The translations under genes were made by a program, and so were the position numbers. Source: Semisulcospira habei (taxonomy: Eukaryota; Mollusca; Gastropoda; Semisulcospiridae). Taken from it: a DNA stretch of 64,000 nt. The notes beneath the pieces were generated by a model. The model had not been told where the DNA came from and did no database searches. It saw only the letters and a program-made list of their open reading frames with translations. The stretch spans positions 26,402,009 to 26,466,008 of the forward strand of contig BTPG01000008.1 of assembly GCA_036245525.1 (NCBI GenBank), given 5' to 3'. Below, piece by piece: positions 39,486 to 50,670 of this stretch (position 1 is its first letter; each line of letters begins with the position of its first letter).

Positions 39486-39835
39486 GAAGAATTGGGTGTG
39501 AGAGAAGGAGCTAGTCTCTCGACACACGGGGACTTGGAATGTTCAGTGAAAAGTGCAGCGCAACGACTGACACCCGGGGTAGAGGAGTCAGTGTTGGTGG
39601 GTGCACCACTGAAAGGGGGGATTTCTGTAGACATAACCTCAGCTTGTCTGTGTCAGGTCTGAGTGTGCATGCAGGTGTAAGACAGCCGTAAGGTGTAAGA
39701 CATTAAGACGGACAGACTGACGGACGCAAGAACGCACAGGCAAAAGCGCGCACACCGGCGCTTACAAACACATGAAGATGTAACTAAGTCAAGACATACT
39801 TTGTAAGCTCGGCCACAAAGACTAGAAACTAATAT

Positions 39836-39836
39836 G

Positions 39837-39916
<80 letters not shown>

Positions 39917-39936
39917 CCACTGTACACTGCACACAC

Positions 39937-39979
<43 letters not shown>

Positions 39980-40049
39980 CAGACACACGCGCGCACACAC
40001 ACGTACAAATACAAAGTCGTGACTATCCGTGCATGCACACACACACACA

Positions 40050-40135
<86 letters not shown>
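39836..40135. repeat. (CA)n microsatellite, two long blocks
   Basis: Blocks 39838-39915 and about 40037-40135, separated by CA-like degenerate sequence. Confidence 0.97.
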
Positions 40136-40138
<3 letters not shown>

Positions 40139-40251
40139 TTTCTTTCACCTAATCCGTTTGGGTTGTTGGTTCGGGTACCTTTCCTACTTGGTTTGGTTTG
40201 GGTCGTTGGTCGATTGGTTGGTTTGATTGTTTATCAATCTTCAGTAGGTAA

Positions 40252-40465
40252 TTAACCCATTTATCCCCATGGCCACATGTCTCAAATTCTGCAGGTGTTA
40301 CCTAACTCCTATGTACCAGTCGCAGGAGATAGATTGACCATGATAATTCAAGGGTAGTGCCAGATTGGCTTGGCGCCTTCAGGCGCCAAGCCAATCTGGC
40401 ACTACCCTAGAATTATCATGGTCAATCCCGCTCCTGCTGTAGGGCGTTGGGTCTAAATGGGTTAA
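40252..40465. repeat. Complete TTAA-ended element, family A
   Basis: TTAACCCATTTATCCCC / GTCTAAATGGGTTAA. Core arms are complementary over more than 50 bases. Confidence 0.92.
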
Positions 40466-40529
40466 AACAGGCTGTTAGCTAGTAGTCTCCAAAAAAGAGT
40501 CGCACTGAAAACTATCTATATATAAATCT

Positions 40530-41075
40530 ATTGTTTTCATCCCTACGTCACACGACCGTTCGCTTTAGTGCAAACCGTATCATGTGACCGTGCGGATCAG
40601 TACAAAAACCCTTGTAGCGACAAATGGCGGACTTTTCGTAGCCCTCTTTGTGACGCATCTTGGATGCGAGTTTTGTTTTATAAAAGATCACCAAAATGTT
40701 CTAAGTAAGAAGTTACTTGGTGTTGTTCGAAACTGACTCAACAAGCATACTCAGTACTGCGGGAGACGGCAACGTCATAAATATTTTAAATTACGTCATA
40801 AGTCTATTATGTATAAATATATATCCCTTTGAAGTCAGTCATGTCTGGCGTGATCGACGTCGGAAGATGTCTTCTTGATTTCTTTTACGAAAACAGTGGA
40901 GGAATTAAAACAAATACGTTATTGGTAGTAGGGGTTTGCTGCACGGAGTCCTTGTAGGCCTTCGGGAGGTCAAATGAACCTTCGCCCTTCGGCGTACAAT
41001 GGTTCCTTTAACCTCCCTCACTGAGGCCTACAAGGGTCCGTGTAGAGCAAACTCCTGCGACCAATAACTTATAAT
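40530..41075. repeat. Dispersed repeat R2, copy 2, with inverted tail
   Basis: Shares with 19368-20100 the phrases CCTACGTCACACGACC, AAAAACCCTTGTAGCGAC and TACGTTATTGGTA. Its right end is palindromic: TATTGGTAGTAGGGGTTTGC...AGGCCT pairs with AGGCCTACAAGGGTCCGTGT...GCGACCAATA. Confidence 0.75.
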
Positions 41076-41283
41076 GTACCACTGAGTTTACACAGTTTCA
41101 ATTGGCCTTTTTCTTACTCAAACACGCAGCAAGAAAAATGTTTGTTCAGCATTGCACTAAATCAACACGCGGGGTACAAACCGCAGAAAAGCAAATTTGC
41201 AGAGGAAGATCTCAGTGGATGTGGGTGTTGTGTCACAAGAGAGTGGCGTAGGAACAAGTGGAGCCTTGTACGTGGCCTCTGAA

Positions 41284-41375
41284 CACGGTATGGCAACGGT
41301 ATGGCTTCTGGCCCACGACAGCCGTGCGCGGGCCCACTGCGTCCGTCGTGGGCCCGAGGACCTTTGCTTAGTGGG
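41284..41375. repeat. Palindromic element, family B (diverged)
   Basis: CTGGCCCACGACAGCCG...GTCCGTCGTGGGCCCGAGG, ending TTTGCTTAGTGGG. Confidence 0.75.
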
Positions 41376-41496
41376 TTATCTCTCCTTAGCACGGAAACCC
41401 CTGACGCAATTCAACCGGTTCACAGGTCGTTCAAGATGGGATCACTGCGCTCGGAAAAGGCCCATGCGCGCTCCACCCCACCCATCAGAAGTCTTC

Positions 41497-41498
<2 letters not shown>

Positions 41499-41536
<38 letters not shown>

Positions 41537-41620
41537 ACTCATGAGCAAAAGAAATGCACTTTTTTTGGAATCAGTGTTTCCGATGATTCAAAAAAATGTC
41601 GCATTTCTTTTGTTCATCAG

Positions 41621-41655
<35 letters not shown>
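41499..41655. repeat. (AAT)n tracts flanking foldback L
   Basis: AAT repeats at 41499-41535 and 41622-41655 enclose an 85-bp palindrome (ATGAGCAAAAGAAATGC / GCATTTCTTTTGTTCATCAG), apparently inserted in the AAT run. Confidence 0.88.
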
Positions 41656-41656
<1 letters not shown>

Positions 41657-41979
41657 CATAAAAGTGATTTTTTTTGTAAAATGAGTGCCAAGTGCTCATG
41701 CACACAAAAACTAAAGTCTTCCCAGATACAAGTTACGGTTCAACCATTATGTTTCAAGGGTTGTGACGGCCAATAAAACTATCCGTCTCACATCACCTGT
41801 ATTCTTTGAACAACGATGGTCGACTTGTCTCCCCTATTTCGTTTGATTTCTCGCACATCAGTAATCCTACGCCACTCTCTGTCGTCTGACACTGCATCAG
41901 TCCGCCTGTTTATGTCGTGAATGACCCAAAGGAGGGATGAGGAAAGGTTACTGATGTCAGTTCATTTCAACACTACCCC

Positions 41980-42090
41980 AGTAGCAAAAGGTCTTTGGGC
42001 CCACGACGACCGCAGTGGGCCCGCGCACGACCGTGCGCGGGCCCACTGCGGCTGTCACAGTCGTGGGCCCGAGGACATTTGCTTACTGGG
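41980..42090. repeat. Palindromic element, family B
   Basis: CCCAGTAGCAAAAGGTCTTTG and complement-like GAGGACATTTGCTTACTGGG. Inner CCCGCGCACGACCGTGCGCGGG. Confidence 0.88.
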
Positions 42091-42449
42091 TAAGTTCGGC
42101 ATGCCTTGTTTTACTGGGTAAGTTCGGCATGCCTTGTTTTACTGGGTAAGTTCGGCATGCCTTGTTTTACTGGGTAAGTTCGGCATGCCTTGTTTTACTG
42201 GGTAAGTTCGGCACGCCTTGTTTTACTTGGTACGGTTCGGCATGCCTTGTTTTACTGGGTAAGTTCGGCATGCCTTGTTTTACTGGGTAAGTTCGGCATG
42301 CCTAGTTTTACTGGGTAAGTTCGGCATGCCTTGTTTTACTGGGTAAGTTCGGCATGCCTTGTTTTACTGGGTAAGTTCGGCATGCCTTGTTTTACTGGGT
42401 AAGTTTGGCATGCCTTGTTTTACTGGATAAGTTCGGCATGCCTTGTTTA
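42083..42449. repeat. 28-bp minisatellite, about 13 copies
   Basis: Unit TTACTGGGTAAGTTCGGCAT plus GCCTTGTT, tandem with few substitutions. The first unit overlaps the right end of the family B palindrome (GCTTACTGGG), so the array probably arose by amplification of the element's edge. Confidence 0.95.
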
Positions 42450-42479
42450 ATTCTTTGGAGACGTCAGTGGAAACTCGCT

Positions 42480-42690
42480 AAAAAATCAAATAGGGAGGGG
42501 GGAACCCTTAGGATCCCTTCACCCCACCCCCAGATCCAGATCCGCTCTTGCTTGGAGATGGATCCAGGGGGGGGGGAGGGGGCGGGGTGTCGAAACACGC
42601 CAAAAAATGAGGGAGGGGGAACCCCTAGGATCCCCCCCCCACTCCACCCCCTATTTCCAGATCCGTTCCTGCTTAGAGATGGATCGGCCT
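42480..42690. repeat. Two-copy tandem of a G/C-homopolymer-rich unit
   Basis: Each copy has GGGAACCC(T/C)TAGGATCCC, a C-rich stretch, CCAGATCCG and TTGCTTGGAGATGGATC. The period is about 118 bp. Confidence 0.75.
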
Positions 42691-42945
42691 GGAAATGTAC
42701 TAAGTTAATCTGGCACTACGCTTAGATCTCATGGTCGATCCATCACCCGCTGTCGTGTCTGTGCTGAATTAACTCATTACAACCTGAGGCTGAAATGTTT
42801 GTCGGCCCTATGAACACATGACAGATTAGGAGACAGATCACCCATTTTTGTTTAAGGGTGGTGCCAGAATACCTTAGCGCCTCTGACACCAACCTATTCT
42901 GGCACTATTCCTGAACTACCTCGTCAAATTTATTTCTGACCAATG
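42691..42945. repeat. Family A right half followed by a diverged family A element
   Basis: AGTTAATCTGGCACTACGCTTAG...CTGAATTAACTC is a right half. From 42771 the next element has TTAACTCATTACAACCTGAGG and GGTGGTGCCAGAATACC / CCTATTCTGGCACTATTCC. Confidence 0.7.
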
Positions 42946-43552
42946 CATCAGTAGTGTATCACGATGGAAAGGGCTAGCAACTAAGCAGAATGCTAACGGA
43001 AGGGGATTAATCTAGCACTGATTTCTCGGTAGTTCTGAACTTTTGGAACCAGTTGTTTCCCTTCATTGTTTTTACTCTCATTGCAGTTGCAGCTGCAGCT
43101 TGAGGAAATGTTTCCATTACTGAAGTTCACAAACGCTAGTGGCTGCAATTTTTACACTACGAACAAAATAAATGATTTTTTTTTATGTAAGGACTGCTTT
43201 TCGATAGTATTAGAAGGATACTGAGCAGAACCAACCATACCAACAACAAAAAATGTAAATGCAATCATAAACAACTAAAAACACAACACATTAATTTACT
43301 TCTTATGCAAATAAATCAACTCCACGTCTTTAATATAAAGTTACTAGTCCCCGATCACTTCAATGCCAGTGGGACATTAAACTGGATATAACTAACTAAC
43401 TAATATAAATGTAAAGGTAAATACCATGTATTGCCGTTATTCCATTCTAAAAAAAAACAACAACAAACAAACAAAAAAAAAACCACCACACTGGAATGTC
43501 AGTTGGCGTCAGGTTTCATTCGCACGCAGACACATATATGGCTAAGACATTT
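42946..43552. other. Intergenic sequence
   Basis: Only a SINE-like 3' end at 43350-43405 (TGGGACATTAAACTGGATAT(AACT)n) is noted. Confidence 0.45.
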
Positions 43553-43983
43553 ATAATAATAATAATACATAGTATTTATATGGCGCATTTCTCATATTTA
43601 TAATATAACTCAATGCGCAGGGCATAGCCGCGAACTGATCCCAACATGCACGCTTCCCCTTGAATCACGCGCCGCATTCCCTCACACACTGTACATAAAC
43701 ACAGAACATTCACGTGGTGCTAAGGGTGGATGTGGGCGAGCTACTGAAATTTTGGAAATTTAAATCGTTTTTTATATTTTTGAAATTTGATTAAGTGGAC
43801 TGAAATTAATACCAAATTCGTGGGGGAGGAAAGAGCCGGAGTACCCGGAGAAAGAACCCCCGACGGTCCGCCCGAATTAATGGTGACACTAGAGGAGAAA
43901 AGTCCGACGCCGGAACCGGGTATCGAATCTCGCACCTCTTGCATTTGTGGCAGGCGCTTTTACCGCTGCGCCACGGACCGCCA
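43553..43983 (-). mobile_element. tRNA-derived SINE, family a
   Basis: The minus strand has GGCGGTCCGTGGCGCAGCGG, B-box GATTCGATACCC, CTTTTCTCCTCTAGTGTCACC, AATTCGGGCGGACCGTCGG and the 3' end GCGCCATATAAATAC(...)(ATT)n. Homologous to 12110-12540 over its full length. Confidence 0.88.
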
Positions 43984-44219
43984 TTTAGTAATCATTAATC
44001 CAATAATAATTAGACATTATGTAAACACACCTTAGAAGTATTTTTTGCTATTCACATGCATGCTGTAAATCGCAACAGATCACAAAATTTAAAATCAGAT
44101 TGCCTGTGGAATCACAACACAGTCAAACATGATCACAGCAAGCCGACGACGACTGAAATCAAAATTTCAAATAAAACCAATAGTCTATGCCAGTGCTTAA
44201 CGTATTCTGTGTTTCTGTC

Positions 44220-44284
44220 CTGGTCTGTGATTTTGCACCTGACGGCTTGAAGCCGTCAGGTCCAAAATCACAAACCAGCACACA
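44220..44284. repeat. Palindromic element, family E
   Basis: TGGTCTGTGATTTTGCACCTGACGGCTT / AAGCCGTCAGGTCCAAAATCACAAACCA. Confidence 0.88.
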
Positions 44285-44803
44285 TTTTTTTTTTATGAAG
44301 CATTATTGTTTTGATGTCAGTGGAAATCATCTTGTTCTGTGACGTTTCCAAGACATCGCGAGCCATTAATCCGGCAATTTTTATTTTATTTGCCGACACT
44401 GTATTTCTGTCACGTTTCACGTTTACGGCCATGCTGAGCCGTGACGTTCAGTTATACAGACATTGCCGTCAGTCCAGCATTATTGGTGGCTGAGGAGGGG
44501 CAGTGTCATCATAGTCGTCCGTCGTTTGGTACAGTCTCGGCCACACATGTGAAGTTATTATAAGAGACAGACTTGCCTCCACTGTGACCATATACTACTC
44601 GGCTGCTACTACTAACACTGCTGCTATATAAGTTTTGGAAATTTTTGATTGCTTGTATTTTGAAATGTATAACTGAACATGAGTGTACTGAACTGAACCG
44701 GTTACCAAAGCAGATGGGGAGAAAGAACCCCGCCCGACGGTCAAGTGTACGGGTCTGTGAATTTGGTTTGTCATCTGTCAAACCAGCTCATATATAGCAT
44801 CTT
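44285..44803. other. Intergenic sequence
   Basis: No supported feature. Confidence 0.4.
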
Positions 44804-44912
44804 CCCAGTGCGCAAAGGCCATCGGGCCGACGTCGGCCGCTGTTGGTCCGCGCACGGCTGTGCGCGGGTCAACGGCGACCGACGTGGGCCCGATGGGCTT
44901 TAGCGCATCAGT
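44804..44912. repeat. Palindromic element, family B
   Basis: CCAGTGCGCAAAGGCCATCGG / CCGATGGGCTTTAGCGCATC, centre CGCGCACGGCTGTGCGCG. Confidence 0.85.
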
Positions 44913-45088
44913 TGGGTTGTCATATAAATTCAGTGATATTCCTGTAATTAATCCCTTTGTGTTGTGCTTAAATCGTTGAATAACACTGCCGCCAGTGAAT
45001 GTATATCGTGTTTCTGAAATTTTCGCCAACTCAGAAAGACAGAGAGCCCTATCCGTGCACGGAACATGGATACGTAAAAGTGCATGAT

Positions 45089-45252
45089 GTGCAGGCAGCA
45101 TATAGATCCTCATGAGACGCCGCAAATTTGTAAGATTAAGAGAGTCTGTCTCTTGCAGTTGGATTATGTTCACTCTTTCTCGGCGGCCAGGGATTCAGCC
45201 GCCGTGATATGGCCTTAGTCGCCTGCTCGGCGTTAAACCCAAATAACTAAGT
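45089..45252. repeat. Decayed family C element fused to a SINE 3' fragment
   Basis: GCAGGCAGCATAGATCCTCATGAG...GTCTGTCTCTTGCAGTTGG, then TTCACTCTTTCTCGGCGGCC, and CCGCCGTGATATGGCCTTAG...GTTAAACCCAAATAACTAAG. Confidence 0.65.
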
Positions 45253-45699
45253 AGTTAATGACCATCCATTTTGAATTAGCAAATGTTTTGAAGGGCCATT
45301 TCGTCGCTAATGAATAAGATGTCGATGTGAATTCAACCAATTCAGTAATTAGTTTGGGAGGGGCACTTTTTACAGAGTTACCTCTGAAGGAAATCCTATT
45401 GTTAATCAGTGAAGGGTGACTCATGTGGTGACAGTGCGTTCTTTGTGACTGTAGTCCGTACAGCATAAAAAGAAGTACCGTACAACATAGAACCTTCAGC
45501 AACAAATCACAGACCAGAACAGGTGCTAATTTTGATATGAAGCAGGCCTCAGTTCCAACCTGTAAGACCTCCATAAAGGTGCAAATTATACCTTTAGATT
45601 GGCCTACACGCCTTTCTGGATGGCCGGTGGGGAGGGGGGTGGGGGTGGGTAGGCTGAATGACCAAAGTCAGTCGTCTATACACCCCTCTCCATCCCGCT

Positions 45700-45701
<2 letters not shown>

Positions 45702-45777
<76 letters not shown>

Positions 45778-45806
45778 GCGCACGCACGCACGCACACACA
45801 CACGCA

Positions 45807-45838
<32 letters not shown>

Positions 45839-45845
45839 CACACAC
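45702..45845. repeat. (CA)n/(CG)n microsatellite
   Basis: About 30 CA units, then CG and GCAC repeats. Confidence 0.97.
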
Positions 45846-45903
45846 GCAGTGTAATACTCATCGGTAACTGCCAGCGTTTCTCCAAGACTGAATTTCCGTG
45901 CAG

Positions 45904-46032
45904 GGATTGGTTGTCAAGTCTTGCACGTTGATCCTTACCACACTGCTGTGTTCGATAGTATCGAGCAGATCTCGCGCCAGATCACCAACACTGCTGAAGG
46001 TATCCTTGCCCATCTGACAAACAAGGAGGCAG
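45904..46032 (+). CDS. Tentative internal exon of a plus-strand gene
   Basis: AG-bounded start (TTTCCGTGCAG) and GTAAGA donor. The open phase encodes [20 protein letters not shown]...[17 protein letters not shown], a helical, non-repetitive sequence. It enters in phase 1 and leaves in phase 1, as required by the polyglutamine exon at 55436. I do not recognise the family. The minus strand of the same interval is also open with plausible splice sites (ATGGGCAAGGAT...GTAAGG, encoding [20 protein letters not shown]), so the strand is not certain. Confidence 0.4.
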
Positions 46033-46319
46033 GTAAGATTTTTTTTTTTTAAAAGTGCGAATGCTAGGACCAAAAGGCTTTTTCCACCAAAAAATGTAAC
46101 GATTGAGACCAAAAGGCTTCTTTTTATATGTAATGATTGATAGATGTATCCGAAACAAGTTCCGTAAATAAAAGTACTGCAGCAAGTATAAGCACATTCT
46201 TATAAATATAAAATAAATCAATCATAATTTATAGTGTACGCGCATTCAGAAATGACGGATCAAATTAGTACCGTTATCAGTTTTATTTATACTTCTGGGG
46301 TGTATATTGTTAATTCACA

Positions 46320-46522
46320 TTAACCAATTTAGCGCCGACGCACTACAGCAGGAGATGGATCGACCATGATAATTGAAGGGTATTGCCAGATGAGCTTGGC
46401 GCCATCAGGCGCCAAGCTGATCTGGCACTAACCTTGAATTATCATGATCATTCCATCTCCTGCAGCTGGTACAACCCTAGTTGTTAGGTGACACCTCCAA
46501 AATTTGTGATTAAATGGGTTAA
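46320..46522. repeat. Complete TTAA-ended element, family A
   Basis: TTAACCAATTTAGCGCCGACG / GATTAAATGGGTTAA. Core arms around GGCGCCATCAGGCGCC. Confidence 0.9.
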
Positions 46523-46982
46523 AATAGAAGCAAGGATCGACGTTTCGGATCAAAGATCCTTTTTCAGGTGACATGGAAACAAACGTAGAACAGAAAAGAA
46601 CACGATAGAAAGAAAAGACATCATCCTGTATAGAGAGAATTTAGAATGACGTAAAAAAAAAAAACCACACAAAAAACAAACAAACATACATAATGACGCA
46701 TATACACATGCACAAAACACGTAGCACACAACTTACGTCTACATACATACACGTGTGGAAGTATAGGACAGTGACAACAAGCAGCACAGAAGACAGACGA
46801 AGAATGCGCTGGACGATGTGACAGGTAAAGTCCAAGAAGAAAACGGTAAAACGGAGGTGAAAGAGAACAGGACTTACGGAACAGGTCGCAGCGGGATCAA
46901 AGTTAATGAAATGTAGTAAAACTGTTGCTGCTATGATTTCATGTGGGAAAAAAACAACAGAAGATAGTGGTAGAAAACCTTT
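46523..46982 (-). mobile_element. Penelope-LTR-like repeat, copy 1
   Basis: One of three copies of a unit of about 400-460 bp. The minus strand contains CTGAAAAAGGATC...GATCCGAAAC (46542-46567) preceded at about 50 bp by GATGTC, and CATCGTCCAGCGCATTCTTC further upstream. It stands head to tail with copy 2. Confidence 0.55.
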
Positions 46983-47377
46983 TAAAATAGAAACAAGGAA
47001 CGACGTTTCGGATCAAAGATCCTTCTTCAGGTGACATGGAAACAAACGTAGAACAGAAAAGAACACGATAGAAAGAAAAGACGTCATCCTGTATAGAGAG
47101 AATTTAGAATGACGTAAAACAACAACAAACAAACAAACAAACACACATAATGACGGAACACATGCACAAAACACGTAGCACAAAACTTACGTCTACATAC
47201 ATACACGTGTAGAAGTATAGGACAGTGACAACAAGCGGCACGGTAGACAGACGAAGAATGCGCTGGACGATGTGACAGGTAAAGTCCAAGAAGAAAACGG
47301 TAAAACGGAGGTGAAAGAGAACAGGACTTACAGAACAGGTCGCAGCGGGATCAAAGTTAATCAAATTGTAGTAAAAC
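46983..47377 (-). mobile_element. Penelope-LTR-like repeat, copy 2
   Basis: The minus strand carries GACGTC (47085-47080) and CTGAAGAAGGATC TTT GATCCGAAAC (47030-47005), the arrangement of a hammerhead core. Closely similar to copy 3, to which it is inverted with only a short spacer. Confidence 0.6.
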
Positions 47378-47800
47378 ATTCCGTAAGTCCTGTTCCGCAA
47401 GTCCTGTTCTCTTTCACCTCCGTTTTACCGTTTTCTTCTTGAAACTTACCTGTCACATCGTCCACGCTTACTTCGTCTGTCTACTGTGCGCTTGTTGTCA
47501 CTGTCCTATACTTCTACACGTGTATGTATGTAGACGTAAGTTTGTGCTATGCGTTTTGTGCATGTGCATTTGCGTCATTATGTGTGTTTGTTTGTTTGTT
47601 TGTTTGTTTTTTGTTTTTGTTTTTTAACGTCATTCTAAATTCTCTTTATACAGGATGACGTCTTTTCTTTCTATCGTGTTCTTTTCTGTTCTACGTTTGT
47701 TTCCATGTCACCTGAAGAAGGATCTTTGATCCGAAACGTCGTTCCTTGTTTCTATTTTAAAGGGTTTTCTACCACTATCTTCTGTTTTTCTTTCATATCA
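47378..47800 (+). mobile_element. Penelope-LTR-like repeat, copy 3 (inverted)
   Basis: GACGTC at 47657-47662 and CTGAAGAAGGATC TTT GATCCGAAAC at 47712-47737. GACGU can pair with ACGUC behind the GAAA, and GGAUC/GAUCC forms a perfect second stem, but no first stem closes next to the core. Tandem plus inverted LTR-like copies with hammerhead motifs are known from Penelope-like elements. No reverse transcriptase was found here. Confidence 0.6.
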
Positions 47801-48205
47801 CGTTATAAATATAAAATTACGTAAAAACAAAAAATACGTCATGACAAATGACGTTTGACAAAACAATGACACATATGCGCGCATCTCCAAGATTCATAGA
47901 TCCTCAAGTGCCCGGAGGGTGCATGAACATCTATGCCTCTTGAGGATGTTTGCAGCGTTTACATCGACGCGCTTTCAGAAGAAAATGCAGGTGTACTTAG
48001 TATAGCATGTAGCTAGGTAAAGTCAACCTGATTTCAGACAAATTATAGCAAGACTGAAATTGTACCGTGAAATTCTAGTTTTGTCACCATTTTCCCAAGT
48101 CTTGAAGCGAAAGCGAATCTCATATCACTTTAAATATAAAATTACGTAAAAACAAAAAAATTACATCATGACAAATGACGTTTGCCAAACCAATGACGTA
48201 TGCAC
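47798..48205. repeat. Direct repeats flanking a family C foldback
   Basis: TATAAAATTACGTAAAAACA...TCATGACAAATGACGTTTG occurs at 47812 and 48131. Between them lies a C-like palindrome (47885-47945, CTCCAAGATTCATAGATCCTC / TGAACATCTATGCCTCTTGAG). Confidence 0.75.
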
Positions 48206-48319
48206 TGCAAGTGCCCCTTATAGAGTTCACTATGACGCATTGTATTTTTATATTGGTACATCTGCAAGGCTTTTTCAAAAGGAGATATTTCAACATCAGA
48301 ATCAAGTCAATGACAGAAG

Positions 48320-50568
48320 GTAGAGACCCTTAACAGCGAAGACAGTGTCGACCTTCTCCTGGACTCCGCCTCCTCTCCTGATCTTGCATCCCATTTCGAC
48401 TCCTCCCTTCGAAAACTTCTAGACACCCATGCACCTGTCACCACCTGCTCCATACCCAACCGTTCCCCCTCCCCCCCACCCCTCCCTCTGGCTCACTGAC
48501 GACATAGCTGAGGCCAAGCGCGAGCGCCGACAAGCGGAACGCCGCTGGCGCTCATCTGACCTCACCGTTCACAGACATATCTTCCAAACAACTAGATCCA
48601 AAGTCTGCAGAATGATCTCCGACTCCAAACGTAAACACCTTCAAAACAAAATCCTGGAATCCACTTCTTCCAAAACCCTCTACGCTACCATGAACACACT
48701 CCTAGGCATTTCTAAAGACTCTCCTCTCCCCAACACACACAGCAAAGAAGAACTCCCGTCCGCTTTTTCCACCTATTTTTCCGACAATATCCAAACTCTG
48801 CGCAACACACTCGACACTCTGCCTTCTCCGCCTTGCCCTCCCGACATCCCCTTTTCCGGCACCCCCCTCTCGTCCTTCCGGCCCGTCTCTCAGGACGAAG
48901 TCCTCGAGACCATAAAGTCCATGCCTCTCAAAACCTGCGAACTCCCAGCTTCTCTCTACCGGGACGGCCTTCCAAAACTTCTGCCATTCATTACCGACAT
49001 CATCAACACATCTCTAGAGATATCTTCAAGTCCGCCATCGTCCGTCCTCTCCTAAAAAAACACAACCTCGACCCAAACGAACTCAAAAACTATCGCCCAA
49101 TCTCCAATCTCTCTTTCCTGTCCAAGCTTCTTGAGAAGGTCGTTCTCAACCAGCTTAACCTCCACCTCGCCGACAACAACCTCCTCAGTCCCTTCCAGTC
49201 TGCCTATCGCAAACATCACAGCACTGAAACAACCCTTCTACATATCTTAAACGATCTGCTTCTCTCCACCGACTCCGGCAACATCTCCCTTCTTACGCTA
49301 CTCGACCTCTCTGCCGCCTTCGACACTATAGTCCACTCTATCCTCCTCCACCGCCTTCACCACTCCTTTGGCATCACTGACTCTGCTCACGCCTGGTTTC
49401 TCTCCTACCTCTCCGACAGACAGCAGTCCGTCACCATCGACGGCGTCTCCTCCAACCCAGTCACGCTCTCCTGCAGAGTTCCACAGGGGTCCGTCCTGGA
49501 CCCGGTCCTTTTCACACTCTACACCTCTCCGTGTCCAACATCATCCAGTCTCACCACATACACCACCTCCTCTACGCTGACTACTCACAACTACTAGACA
49601 AAGACACACTCGACAACACTCAGTCACTACTGACTCGCACGGCTGACTGCTACGAAGACGTGAAAAACTGGATGACAGCAAACAAGCTTAAACTGAATGA
49701 CTACAAAACGGAAGCCATGCTGGTAGGCACTCGCCAGAAACTTTCCCAGCTCCCTCCCTCCCTCCACCTTCAACTCGACAGCACCCCCATCTCCCTCTCT
49801 GACTCGGCCAAAAACCTCGGCGTTATCCTCGATTCCTCTCTTTCCATGACCAGCTTCGTCTCCGCCACGGCCCAGGCATGCTACTTCCACCTCCGCCGCA
49901 TCAGTCAGATCAGAAAATACCTCACTACCGAAGCTGCCACCAAAAAATTGCTGTCTCTCTCATCCTATCTCGCATCGACTACTGCAACTCTCTCCTTTCC
50001 GGCCTCCCTCACTCCACCACTTTCACTCTCCAGCGCGTCCAGAACAATGCTGCCCGCCTCGTCCTCAGAAAGAAAAAATCCGACCACATCACTCCCCCAA
50101 CGCATCCAATACAAGATTCTGTCTCTCTGCTACAAATCCCTGAACAACTGCGCTCCCGCCTATCTCTCAAACTTACTTCACCCCTACACTCCTCCTCGCT
50201 CCCTCCGCTCCCCCTCCGACCCTCTCCGCCTCCACATCCCCCGCACCAAACTCAGCACTTTCGGCCCCCGCTCCTTCTCAGTATACGGTCCATCCACCTG
50301 GAACACTCTTCCACTCTCTCTCCGTCAGAAACACTCTCTCTCCTCCTTCCAGTCCTCCCTCAAAACTCACCTCTTTCAACAATTCTAGCACTATACCACC
50401 ACACTCCCCACCCTAAGCAGACTGTCATAATGTATTTCACTATTTGTGGTACGTGAGTCGTTGCCGTCTAAAGCGTGTGCATGCGTGCGCGAGTTGTGAG
50501 TGCGTGCTTAGAGTTATAACTAAGATAAGCGCATTATAAATACCGTAATTATTATTATTATTATTATT
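48320..50568 (+). pseudogene. CR1/L2-type LINE, 5'-truncated, frameshifted
   Basis: It starts between the endonuclease and RT domains (HAPVTTCSIPNRS; LTDDIAEAKRERRQAERRWR). RT motifs are AIVRPLLKKHNLDPNELKNY RPISNLSFLSKLLEKVV, QSAYRKHHSTETTLL, LLDLSAAFDTIVH (motif A), CRVPQGSVLDPVLFTLY (motif B) and LLYADYSQLL (motif C, normally YADD), then NWMTANKLKLNDYKTEAML and the C-terminus [20 protein letters not shown]. Frame changes occur near 49020 and 49530. The second active-site Asp is Tyr. Stop at 50386-50388, then a 3' UTR ending GCGCATTATAAATACCGTAA(TTA)n. Confidence 0.92.
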
Positions 50569-50670
50569 AAGACAGCTCTCATATAGAAGGGACTTTGTGG
50601 GTTATGGTTCATCCCATCTTGTTATTATTATAGTAATAATAATTGTTGTTGTTATATTTCTTTCTTGTAG

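Noticed and set aside
39653..40132. 159-codon Cys/Val frame
   Set aside because: (CA)n/(GT)n artefact.
42083..42449. CRISPR-like array
   Set aside because: Units are directly adjacent with no unique spacers. It is a minisatellite in animal DNA.
47657..47740. A confirmed active hammerhead ribozyme
   Set aside because: The core, stem II and stem III fit, but no stem I pairs next to the core by eye, so only a hammerhead-like core is claimed.
49368..50456. Separate Ser/Pro-rich genes on the plus strand
   Set aside because: These are out-of-frame readings of the CR1/L2-type LINE.
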